DNA of 64,000 nucleotides from assembly GCF_000687165.1 (NCBI RefSeq), contig NZ_JMKU01000006.1:124001-188000 (forward strand), written 5' to 3'. Positions 55,473-62,754 of this stretch are shown piece after piece; the first letter of the stretch is position 1; each line of letters opens with the position of its first letter. Origin of the DNA: Paracidovorax oryzae ATCC 19882 (GTDB taxonomy: Bacteria > Pseudomonadota > Gammaproteobacteria > Burkholderiales > Burkholderiaceae_C). The position numbers were made by a program, and so were the translations under genes. The notes beneath the pieces were generated by a model. That model searched no databases. It had not been told where the DNA came from and worked only from the letters and a program-made list of their open reading frames with translations.

Positions 55473-56477
55473 ATGCTCCGTTACGAATCCCCCCTCGATG
55501 CCATGCGCGACGCCGTCGTCTTTCCCCTGGACGAGGGAATGCACATGCTGGCGTTCAAGGCGATGAAGATCGTGCCCGCGCACTTCATCATCCACAAGGC
55601 GATCGCCCGCGGCGACCTGAAGCCCGGCGGCAGCGTCATCGAGACCTCCAGCGGAAATTTCGCATTCGGCATGGCGATGGTCTGCAACCGCATGAACTCG
55701 CGCTTCATCGCGATCAGCGACCCGGCGATCGACGACAGCTACCGGCGCCAGCTCGAGATGCTGGGCGGGCGCGTGGAGATCGTCACCGACAAGAAGGGCT
55801 GCCAGGGCTACCAGAAGGCCCGGCTGGACAGGCTCCACGAGATCTTGGCGTCCGAGCCCGGGTCCTTCTGGTGCCGGCAGTACGACAACGAAGACAACTC
55901 GCTGGCCTACGAGGGCATCGGGCGCCAGTTGCGCGACCTGGTCGGCGACTCGGTCGTCCTCGTGGCGCCCGTGGGCTCCGGCGGTTCGAGCTGCGGTCTC
56001 GCCGGGGCCCTGCGCGCGGCAGGCGCCGACTGCACGCTGGTCGGCGTGGACACGTTCAACAGCATCCTGTTCGGCCAGCCCGACGGCCCGCGCCCACTGC
56101 GGGGACTGGGCAACACCGTGATGCCGGGCAACCTGAAGCACGCGATGTTCGACCACGTCCACTGGATCAGCGCCCCCCTGGCCGACCACTACACCCGCCA
56201 CCTCTACAAGACCACGGGCCATTTCCGGGGGCCCACCACGGGGGCGGCCTACGCCGTGGCGGGAAGCCTGCAGGCGCAGTACCCGTCCACGCCCATCGTC
56301 TTCGTGAGCCCGGACGACGGGTCGCGCTACGTGGACACCACCTATGCCAGCGACCCTCCGTGCGCAGACCACCTCGGGGTCCGGCCGGTCCAGGTCCGGC
56401 ATCCGCGGTCGGAGAGGGCGGGCAGCGACTGGGCCTGCATGGCCTGGAACCGCTCCGAGATCCACGCGTTCGGCTGA
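55473..56477 (+). CDS. PLP-dependent beta-replacement enzyme, SbnA/cysteine-synthase-like
   Basis: 334 aa fold-type II PLP enzyme. LKPGGSVIETSSGNFAFGMAM (seen in part at residues about 48-66) is the Asn loop of the cysteine synthase family; GSGGSSCGLAGAL is the phosphate loop. By alignment from memory with SbnA, Lys32 (KAMKIVPAHF) is the PLP lysine, in a VKDR-like motif changed to MKIV. FWCRQYDNEDNSLAY and VDTFNSILFG also resemble SbnA, which joins O-phosphoserine and glutamate. Here it probably replaces the phosphate of phospho-Ser/Thr with an amino donor, likely aspartate given the lyase encoded next. Three bases separate the genes. Confidence 0.75.
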   Translation: MLRYESPLDAMRDAVVFPLDEGMHMLAFKAMKIVPAHFIIHKAIARGDLKPGGSVIETSSGNFAFGMAMVCNRMNSRFIAISDPAIDDSYRRQLEMLGGRVEIVTDKKGCQGYQKARLDRLHEILASEPGSFWCRQYDNEDNSLAYEGIGRQLRDLVGDSVVLVAPVGSGGSSCGLAGALRAAGADCTLVGVDTFNSILFGQPDGPRPLRGLGNTVMPGNLKHAMFDHVHWISAPLADHYTRHLYKTTGHFRGPTTGAAYAVAGSLQAQYPSTPIVFVSPDDGSRYVDTTYASDPPCADHLGVRPVQVRHPRSERAGSDWACMAWNRSEIHAFG

Positions 56478-56480
56478 GCC

Positions 56481-59051
56481 ATGGCGATCGTCTACATCGA
56501 GTCCAACACCACCGGCTTCGGCCACCGGCTGCTGGAGACCTCGTGCCGGTACGACACGGTCTACTGGCTTGTCCGGGACCCGGCCCGCTATGGGTTCGCC
56601 GGCCGGCTGCCCGCGGGGCTGTCCACCATCGCCTGCGATACGCGGTCGCTCGATGCGCTGGTGCAGGCCGTGTCCGGCATCGGCTCCATCCGGTACGTCG
56701 CCTCCACGAGCGACGGCTTCATCGAGATGGCCGCGCGCCTGTCGGAGCGGCTGGGACTGCCCTGCAATCCCTCTGCCGCGATCGCTCTGTGCCGCGACAA
56801 GCTGCGGCTGGGGGAGGTGCTGCAGTCCCGTGGCGTGCCTTACCCGGCGACGCGGGAGGTCCGCTCTGCCGCGGACATGGACAACATCGGGTTCCCCGCG
56901 ATCGTCAAGCCGCGGCAAGGCACCGGGAGCATCGGCGTGCGGCTCGTCACCGGGGCCCGCGGCATGCCCGATGTGCAGGAGGGGCCCTGGATCGCGCAGC
57001 GCTTCGTGGAAGGCACCGAGTTCTCGGTGGAAACCTTCAGCGACGGCGCCGGGCACCACGTGCTGGCGGTCACGCGCAAGTACCTCACGCGGCCCCCGCA
57101 CTTCCTCGAACTCGCGCACGTGCTTCCCGCGGACATCGGTCCGGACGCGGCCCGCAGGATCGTGGAGACCGTCACCCGGGCGCTCGACGCGGTCGGCTAT
57201 GCCTTCGGGCCCGCGCACACCGAGGTCAAGCTCCAGGGCGATGCCGCCACGGTGATCGAGATCAATGCCCGGCTCGCGGGCGGCATGATCCCGCGGCTGC
57301 TGGAGCAGGCCTTCGGCTGGTCCGTCGCCGACCTGTACGTGCGCAGCCACCTGGCCGGGCGCAGCCAGTTCGCCGTGCCGGAGCCTGCCCTGCATGCCGC
57401 CGTCACCTTCATCGTCCCCGAGGTCGGGCGCCGCTACCTGGGCATCGATTTCCCGGAGGGGGCCACGGATGCCGGTGCATTCCGTGAGGGCGGCACCAAC
57501 CAGGGCCGCTTCGACTTCTCCGACCGCGCCGGCTACGTGATCGCCGGCGGCCGCACGGCGTCGTCGGCGTTGCGCGCGGCGCTGTCGCTGCGCAACCGTT
57601 CGCAGGTGCTCTACGCGCCACCGGAGGTACCCCCGCCGGACGCGGCCACGATCCGCCGCATCGCGCTGGGCGAGCGCAGAGCATTCCGGCCGGGCAGCCT
57701 GGCAGGCAGCCTGTTCACGATCGAGAAGGCCCACCTGCTGATGCTGCGCAGCCAGGGCATCCTGTCCGCCGGGCAGTTCGGCCCGCTCCGGGAGGCGGTG
57801 CTGGCGGCGGAGGCGGAGCCGGAACTGCTGCGTTCCCATGCCTCCGGCCGCGGCGATTATTTCGACTACGAGCACTATGTCATCGACCGGTGCGGGGAGG
57901 GCACGGGCGGCATGGTCCAGGCCGCGCGTTCGCGCAACGACATCAATGCGACGCACCTGCTGCTGACGCTCCGGCAGGCCATCGCGGGCACCATGGACCG
58001 CGCCCTGCAGCTCGGCGAGGCACTGCTGCAGCGGGCCGAAGCCACGGTGGACACGATATTGCCCATCCACAGCCAGTACCAGGTGGCGATGCCCGGCACG
58101 GCGGGCCACTACCTGGCGGCCCAGGCCACGGTCCTGCTCGGCACGATGGAGGCGCTGGCGTCGCTGCAGGGCGGCCTGGACACCTCGCCGCTCGGCGCAT
58201 GTGCGGGCGCCGGCACCACCTTCCGCACGGCCACCCACGAAACGGCCCGCCTGCTGGGTTGCGTGCGCGGGCCCTCCAATTCCCTGGCCGCGATCAGCGA
58301 CAAGACGCCGGCATTGCGCTGCGCCTACCTGTTCATCGAACTGAGCGGCCACCTGAACCGGCTCGCCACCGACCTGCAGCTCTGGACGATGCGGGAAACC
58401 GGCTTCGTCCAGCTGCCGGAAGCCATGTACGGCGGTTCGTCGAACATGCCGCAGAAGCGCAACCCCTACCTCCTGGAATGGCTGCGGCTGCACCATGACC
58501 GCCATGCCGGGCAGTTCGCGGGCCTGCTGTCCTCGCTGTCGCACCTGCCCACCGGCAATTCCTACCAGGCCAGCCGCTGTGCCGTGGAGTCCATTGCGGA
58601 CCTCGCGGGAAGCCTGGGCGAGATGTGCACCGTGGCCACGTATGCCATTGCCGGCATGCGGTTCGACGAGGCCGCCATCCGCCGCGCGCTCGGCGCCGGG
58701 GACGCCCATGCCACGCTCGCCGCCGAGGTCCTGGTCCAGGAGGGGCAGTCGTCCTTCCGGGAGGCCCACGCCACGGTGGGCCGCCTTCTCGCGCAGGCTC
58801 CTGCCGAGGATTCCGGCCCATTGGCGGCACGGGCCTCCGGGCTGCTCGCGCAACTGCGGACCGAACTGGAACACGGGCAGCCATTCGACTGCCTGCGCTC
58901 CGGCGGCGGTCCCGCGGCCTCGTCCACGCGCGAGGCCATCGCCGAACTGCACGGCCGGCTGCGCCGGTGCAGGCTTCGCCAACTCGCCACGGCAGCGCGC
59001 TTCGCAGCGTCCCGCCGCGAACTCGACACCCGTTTCAGGAGGATCCGATGA
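56481..59051 (+). CDS. ATP-grasp ligase fused to argininosuccinate-lyase-type enzyme
   Basis: 856 aa single chain. Residues about 95-300 are ATP-grasp (GFPAIVKPRQGTGSIGV near 137-153; metal motif VIEINARLAGGMIPRLLEQ near 258-276), like carboxylate-amine ligases. Residues about 405-850 are a fumarase/aspartase superfamily lyase: ARSRNDINAT (482-491) as in ASL, His530 in PIHSQYQ, and the signature GGSSNMPQKRNP at 651-662 carrying the catalytic serine loop. The lyase would release fumarate from an N-substituted aspartate; the ligase would form an amide. A nearby separate arginine pathway is absent, so this is not argH. Its stop overlaps the next ATG. Confidence 0.85.
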   Translation: MAIVYIESNTTGFGHRLLETSCRYDTVYWLVRDPARYGFAGRLPAGLSTIACDTRSLDALVQAVSGIGSIRYVASTSDGFIEMAARLSERLGLPCNPSAAIALCRDKLRLGEVLQSRGVPYPATREVRSAADMDNIGFPAIVKPRQGTGSIGVRLVTGARGMPDVQEGPWIAQRFVEGTEFSVETFSDGAGHHVLAVTRKYLTRPPHFLELAHVLPADIGPDAARRIVETVTRALDAVGYAFGPAHTEVKLQGDAATVIEINARLAGGMIPRLLEQAFGWSVADLYVRSHLAGRSQFAVPEPALHAAVTFIVPEVGRRYLGIDFPEGATDAGAFREGGTNQGRFDFSDRAGYVIAGGRTASSALRAALSLRNRSQVLYAPPEVPPPDAATIRRIALGERRAFRPGSLAGSLFTIEKAHLLMLRSQGILSAGQFGPLREAVLAAEAEPELLRSHASGRGDYFDYEHYVIDRCGEGTGGMVQAARSRNDINATHLLLTLRQAIAGTMDRALQLGEALLQRAEATVDTILPIHSQYQVAMPGTAGHYLAAQATVLLGTMEALASLQGGLDTSPLGACAGAGTTFRTATHETARLLGCVRGPSNSLAAISDKTPALRCAYLFIELSGHLNRLATDLQLWTMRETGFVQLPEAMYGGSSNMPQKRNPYLLEWLRLHHDRHAGQFAGLLSSLSHLPTGNSYQASRCAVESIADLAGSLGEMCTVATYAIAGMRFDEAAIRRALGAGDAHATLAAEVLVQEGQSSFREAHATVGRLLAQAPAEDSGPLAARASGLLAQLRTELEHGQPFDCLRSGGGPAASSTREAIAELHGRLRRCRLRQLATAARFAASRRELDTRFRRIR

Positions 59052-59866
59052 TGCCCCGCGTCACATTGCTCTGTTCCGATGGTCCGCACCACCTCTACCT
59101 GGCCGCCGAGCTGCTGAAGGTGTTCGGCAGCCTGAGGGTCATCGTGGAATCCGGACACGACCAGGCCGCCTCGCTGCGCCGCAACGGCCACTACCGCTCC
59201 TATCTCTGGACGCTCTACCACGGCCTGCGCCGCAAGCTGTTCGGCTACGAGGCCTACCGGAAGCGGTATTTCGCCCGCACGGAGGGTCCGCGCACCTGGA
59301 CCGCGCTGAGCCAGGAGCCGGACGTGGAGTTCCACGACACCCCGTCGATCAACGATCCCCTCGTGGGGCAGATCCTGCGCGGCGGCGTGTCGGACGCCTA
59401 TATCGTCATGGGCACCAAGAAGATCGGGAATGCCGTGCTCTCCACCATTCCCGCAGGACGCATCCTCAACATCCACGGCGGCTACCTGCCGGACTACAAG
59501 GGCAACCACTGCTTCTTCTTCGCGCTCCACGAAGGGCGCCATGACCGGCTCGGCACCACCATCCACCGGGTGTCCGCCGGACTCGATGCCGGCGATATCG
59601 TCAGCCGGCACTGCGTCCAGCCCGCCGAAGGCGACAACTCCGAGACGCTGTACTCGCGGGCGGAGAAGGCAGCCATCGACCATCTCGTCGCCCGCCTGCG
59701 CCGCATGCCCGATGTGTCCACCTGGGACAGCGCTCCGCAGGAGGCCAGGGGCCGGCTCTACCGCATGCGGGACCGCGGACCGCTCGTCGAACTGGCCCAC
59801 CACCTGGGCCGCGGGTGGCGCCGCCGGCCGGTGGCGCGCGGCGCCGGCAAGGAGCCCGCCCGATGA
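59048..59866 (+). CDS. Formyltransferase-fold enzyme (10-formyl-THF dependent, FMT/GART-like)
   Basis: 272 aa; ATG overlaps the upstream stop (ATGA). The catalytic triad of formyltransferases is in place: Asn141 and His143 in ILNIHGGYLPDYKGNH and Asp180 in RVSAGLDAGDIV. The first about 100 residues are not FMT-like, and the C-terminal OB domain that binds tRNA in methionyl-tRNA formyltransferase is missing, so a small-molecule amine is the likely acceptor. Other members of this fold make formamido sugars or hydroxamates. In the operon it would formylate the diamino acid or its amide. Confidence 0.8.
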   Translation: MMPRVTLLCSDGPHHLYLAAELLKVFGSLRVIVESGHDQAASLRRNGHYRSYLWTLYHGLRRKLFGYEAYRKRYFARTEGPRTWTALSQEPDVEFHDTPSINDPLVGQILRGGVSDAYIVMGTKKIGNAVLSTIPAGRILNIHGGYLPDYKGNHCFFFALHEGRHDRLGTTIHRVSAGLDAGDIVSRHCVQPAEGDNSETLYSRAEKAAIDHLVARLRRMPDVSTWDSAPQEARGRLYRMRDRGPLVELAHHLGRGWRRRPVARGAGKEPAR

Positions 59867-59924
59867 GGAAAGGCTTCCGGATCCCTTCCGTGCCATGGGC
59901 CGCGGCCACACGGGAGGCGAACGC

Positions 59925-60890
59925 ATGAGACACCTCGTACTGGCCTTCTGTACCGATCCCCTCAAGGATCCGGTCGCGTCGCATGTCCTCGACCGCCTGC
60001 TGTCGTCCGGCATTCCCTGGCAGGACGCCGGGGGAGGGCACGTCGATGGGCATCCCGTGCTGTCAGCGATCATCGGCGAGACGCGGTGCCACCTGCTGCA
60101 GCTCGAAGACGTGCTGGGCCACGACTACCTGCGGTACGCGCCCCTCGTCAATGAACGGTTCGGCGACGCGGACGCGGTGGTCGTCGTCAACTGGCACGAG
60201 GGGCGGAACGCGCCCGACCGCATCTTCACCGTGCAGACGACCGGGGACATGGACAGCGGGTGCTTCAGCCCCGTCGATCCCGCCCTCACGCGGGCCCTGT
60301 TCCTGTGCGTGGAGGCGGAACGGCAGCGTGCCGGGCTGGACGCGTATGCCACCTGGATGGAGGCCACGCACTGGTCCGGGCCGCTCTACCGGGGCCAGCC
60401 GGGCAGGCTGCTTTCGGAACTGAGGCCCTCGGTCATCGACCTGGAGATCGGCAGCACCCCCGAGGCATGGTCCGATCCTGCAGCGGCCGATGTGCTCGCG
60501 CGCGCCCTGGTGGCGCTCTGCGCATCCGGGTGGGGGGAGGCCGCTGTGTCGCTGCTGTGCGTCGGGGGCGTGCATTTCGAGCCGGGATTCACCCAGCCGC
60601 TGCGTGAACTCGGCGCTACCGAAGGCCTGGCGCTGTCCCACGTGCTGCCCAACCACTGGCTGGTGGCGCATGGCTACGACACGGACGGCCGCCTGCCGGA
60701 CATGCTGGCCTGCGCCCGCTCGATCGCCGGAGGGGTCGATGCGGTGGTCTTCCACGACAACCTCAAGGCCGGCTTCAAGGCACAGGTGCGCGCACTCGCC
60801 ACCGAACTCGGCGTGCCGGCCCTGTCGCACCGCAAGCTCAGGGCCCCGGGCGTCGCCGAGGCGATCCGGGCCGCGCGGACGGCGGCCTAG
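59925..60890 (+). CDS. DTD2/GEK1-type (archaeal/plant) D-aminoacyl-tRNA deacylase homologue
   Basis: 321 aa; GGGAGG precedes the ATG. The sequence lines up with archaeal DtdA by eye at several places: WMEATHWSGP (archaeal EATHHGP) at residues 144-153, LEIGSTPEAW (IEIGSSEEEW) at 173-182, GGVHFEP (GGGHYAP) at 214-220, and LSHVLPNH (FGHILPKY) at 237-244, plus a VVNWHEGR segment near 87-94. The archaeal enzymes free tRNA from D-amino acids and other wrong aminoacyl groups. A bacterial copy at the end of a biosynthetic operon suggests self-protection against the product or a precursor being charged to tRNA. It is about 50 residues longer than archaeal forms. Confidence 0.8.
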   Translation: MRHLVLAFCTDPLKDPVASHVLDRLLSSGIPWQDAGGGHVDGHPVLSAIIGETRCHLLQLEDVLGHDYLRYAPLVNERFGDADAVVVVNWHEGRNAPDRIFTVQTTGDMDSGCFSPVDPALTRALFLCVEAERQRAGLDAYATWMEATHWSGPLYRGQPGRLLSELRPSVIDLEIGSTPEAWSDPAAADVLARALVALCASGWGEAAVSLLCVGGVHFEPGFTQPLRELGATEGLALSHVLPNHWLVAHGYDTDGRLPDMLACARSIAGGVDAVVFHDNLKAGFKAQVRALATELGVPALSHRKLRAPGVAEAIRAARTAA

Positions 60891-60909
60891 GGCCAGCAGG
60901 CCCTGATCG

Positions 60910-61800
60910 TCAACGCCGCCGGACCGCGCTGGGTGGGTAGCCGTAGCAGCGCCGGAAGGCGGAGGTGAAATGGCTTTGCTGGCTGTAGCCGCACTCGAAG
61001 GCCACTGCCGCGATCTTCTGCGTGGTGTGTTGCAGCATGTCGTGGGCGCGCGCCATGCGCAGCTCGGTGAGGAAGGCGTGCGGCGATTGCCCGAAGGTGC
61101 TCTTGAACTTGCGCAGGAAGTGGTAGCGGCTCAGGTTGACCAGCCCGGCCAGGTCGTCGAGCTGCACCGATGCGCCGAGGTGGGCGTCCAGGTAGTCCCG
61201 CAGCAGGCGGGCATGGCGCGCCGAGAACCTGCCGCGGGTCTCCGTCTTCTCCAGGCCGGGCACGGCATAGTCGCGGATGGCGTGGAGGATGATCCAGCTC
61301 GTGAGCCCCTCGATGCCCGTGGCCAGCCCGGTGTCGTTCCAGTCGGTGAGCGCGATGCTGCGCGCCGCCGAGCCGATCACGGGCGAGGCCTCCTGGAAGA
61401 CCTCGCGGAACTGGCAGGCCTCGGGCGGTTGCCGCAGCGACTGCTGCATCGCGGGGCCGAACTTTTCCGGATCGAAATAGATATGCAGGAAATTGAGCCG
61501 CCCCGTGATCCGCCACCGCGATTCACCGCCGCCTTTGGGGAAAAGGCAGGTGGCATTTTCGAAACCGCTGCGCACGATCTGCTGCTGGCGCATCTGGCTG
61601 CAGTTTTCCCCGCCGGAGAGGTAAATGCTGAGGACGTTCTCGGACGCGCTCTTGTAGTCGGTCAGGGTGTTGTGGCAACTCCATTCGGACAGCACGATGC
61701 CCGAGGGAAGGGCGACGGAACGGATGATTTCGGCACCCGCCGATTTCAGCGCGCCGGGGACGTCCTCCGGATCCGCGAGTTTCAAGGTCGAATCAAACAT
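60910..61800 (-). CDS. AraC family transcriptional regulator
   Basis: 296 aa. N-terminal effector/oligomerisation region (about 1-180; no recognisable ligand motif) and C-terminal double helix-turn-helix (about 190-290) with LDDLAGLVNLSRYHFLRKFKSTFGQSPHAF and the second HTH KIAAVAFECGYSQQSHFTSAFRR (patterns given in part). It converges on the five-gene operon with a 19-base gap and is the only regulator near it, so it is the likely controller. It starts in an A/T-rich leader, unlike its surroundings. Confidence 0.9.
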   Translation of the reverse strand: MFDSTLKLADPEDVPGALKSAGAEIIRSVALPSGIVLSEWSCHNTLTDYKSASENVLSIYLSGGENCSQMRQQQIVRSGFENATCLFPKGGGESRWRITGRLNFLHIYFDPEKFGPAMQQSLRQPPEACQFREVFQEASPVIGSAARSIALTDWNDTGLATGIEGLTSWIILHAIRDYAVPGLEKTETRGRFSARHARLLRDYLDAHLGASVQLDDLAGLVNLSRYHFLRKFKSTFGQSPHAFLTELRMARAHDMLQHTTQKIAAVAFECGYSQQSHFTSAFRRCYGYPPSAVRRR

Positions 61801-62085
61801 GAAAATAATCTTCTGACGCAGAAATAATTTTTTATACAGCGCCTCCCGGGCCGAAGCTCCATGGCCATGGGGATTATCTCGGAGGCCGCGCCAGCATAAG
61901 CGGGTTTTTCCGGGGCATTGAAACCGCCCGTTTCACGCATCCCGTCGCGGGGCCGTCGCGCGCGGTCCGCGGCCGGCCGCCGGGGGAGCCCTGGGCGACT
62001 CGCCCTAGAATGCGCCACCTGCGGCCGCCCTGCGCGGCCGGCAAGTCGGCAGCGCATCCATCGCATTCCCACCACCATCCCAACC
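61801..62085 (-). promoter_or_regulatory. AraC-gene/ppa divergent control region
   Basis: 285 bases without an ORF. Next to araC it is notably A/T-rich; on the minus strand TATAAA at 61836-61831 could be its -10, followed by a small inverted repeat TTCTG-ACG-CAGAA at 61811-61823, ten bases before the ATG, a possible operator. CCATGGCCATGG is at 61859-61870. Toward ppa a TAGAAT hexamer at 62006-62011 could be a -10 for the plus strand. No strong -35 is seen on either strand. Confidence 0.4.
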
Positions 62086-62622
62086 ATGTCCCTCAACAAC
62101 GTCACCCCTGGCAAGAAGCTTCCCGAAACCTTCAACGTGGTCATCGAGATTCCCGCGGAATCCGACCCGATCAAGTACGAAGTGGACAAGGAATCCGGCG
62201 CGGTCTTCGTGGACCGCTTCCTGACCACGGCCATGTACTACCCCTGCAACTACGGCTACGTGCCCCAGACGCTGTCCGGTGACGGCGATCCGGTGGACGT
62301 GCTGGTGATCACCCCGTACCCGCTGCACCCCGGCGTGGTCGTGCCCTGCCGCGCGCTCGGCATCCTGAAGATGGAAGACGAAGCCGGCGTGGACGGCAAG
62401 GTGCTGGCCGTGCCCACCACCAAGATCCTCAAGATGTACGAAGGCTGGAAGACGGTGGACGACGTGAACCCCGTGCGCCTGAAGGCCATCAGCCACTTCT
62501 TCGAGCACTACAAGGACCTGGAAGAGGGCAAGTGGGTGAAGGTGCTGGGCTGGGAAGGCGTCGAAGCCGCCCACAAGGAAATCACCGACGGTGTCGCCAG
62601 CTACCAGAAGGCACAGGGCTGA
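62086..62622 (+). CDS. ppa: Soluble inorganic pyrophosphatase (family I)
   Basis: 178 aa cytoplasmic enzyme hydrolysing PPi to drive biosynthesis. The metal signature DGDPVDVLV is at residues about 65-73, with [17 protein letters not shown] and [10 protein letters not shown] as other active-site strands. Start at [13 protein letters not shown]. With hppA, this is the second pyrophosphatase within 10 kb, flanking the biosynthetic operon. A good terminator follows at 62678-62713. Confidence 0.97.
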   Translation: MSLNNVTPGKKLPETFNVVIEIPAESDPIKYEVDKESGAVFVDRFLTTAMYYPCNYGYVPQTLSGDGDPVDVLVITPYPLHPGVVVPCRALGILKMEDEAGVDGKVLAVPTTKILKMYEGWKTVDDVNPVRLKAISHFFEHYKDLEEGKWVKVLGWEGVEAAHKEITDGVASYQKAQG

Positions 62623-62677
62623 TGCACCGGGGCGGAGGATGACCCCGCCCCTGCCGGCGCCCGTCCGGCACACCAGG

Positions 62678-62713
62678 AAAAGCTTGCCGGCTGTGCGCCC
62701 GCAGGCTTTTTTT
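62678..62713 (+). terminator. Rho-independent terminator of ppa
   Basis: AAAAGCTTGC (62678-62687) pairs with GCAGGCTTTT (62701-62710, one G-U), followed by a run of T to 62713. It lies 56 bases after the ppa stop. Confidence 0.85.
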
Positions 62714-62754
62714 GCGCCCGCGGCGCTGCCATGGCACCGTATATTCAGGCGGGA

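Noticed and set aside
55266-58982. 1238-codon open frame on the minus strand antisense to the biosynthetic operon
   Set aside because: It covers several well-supported genes with intact catalytic motifs, is low-complexity Arg/Gly/His/Ala-rich, and is explained by the scarcity of stop codons in GC-rich DNA.
56481-59051. Calling the fusion protein argininosuccinate lyase (argH)
   Set aside because: The ATP-grasp half, the operon partners and the absence of arginine genes nearby argue for a specialised enzyme that only shares the lyase fold.
59048-59866. Calling this methionyl-tRNA formyltransferase (fmt)
   Set aside because: The tRNA-binding C-terminal domain is missing, the N-terminus is unlike Fmt, and no def gene is adjacent.
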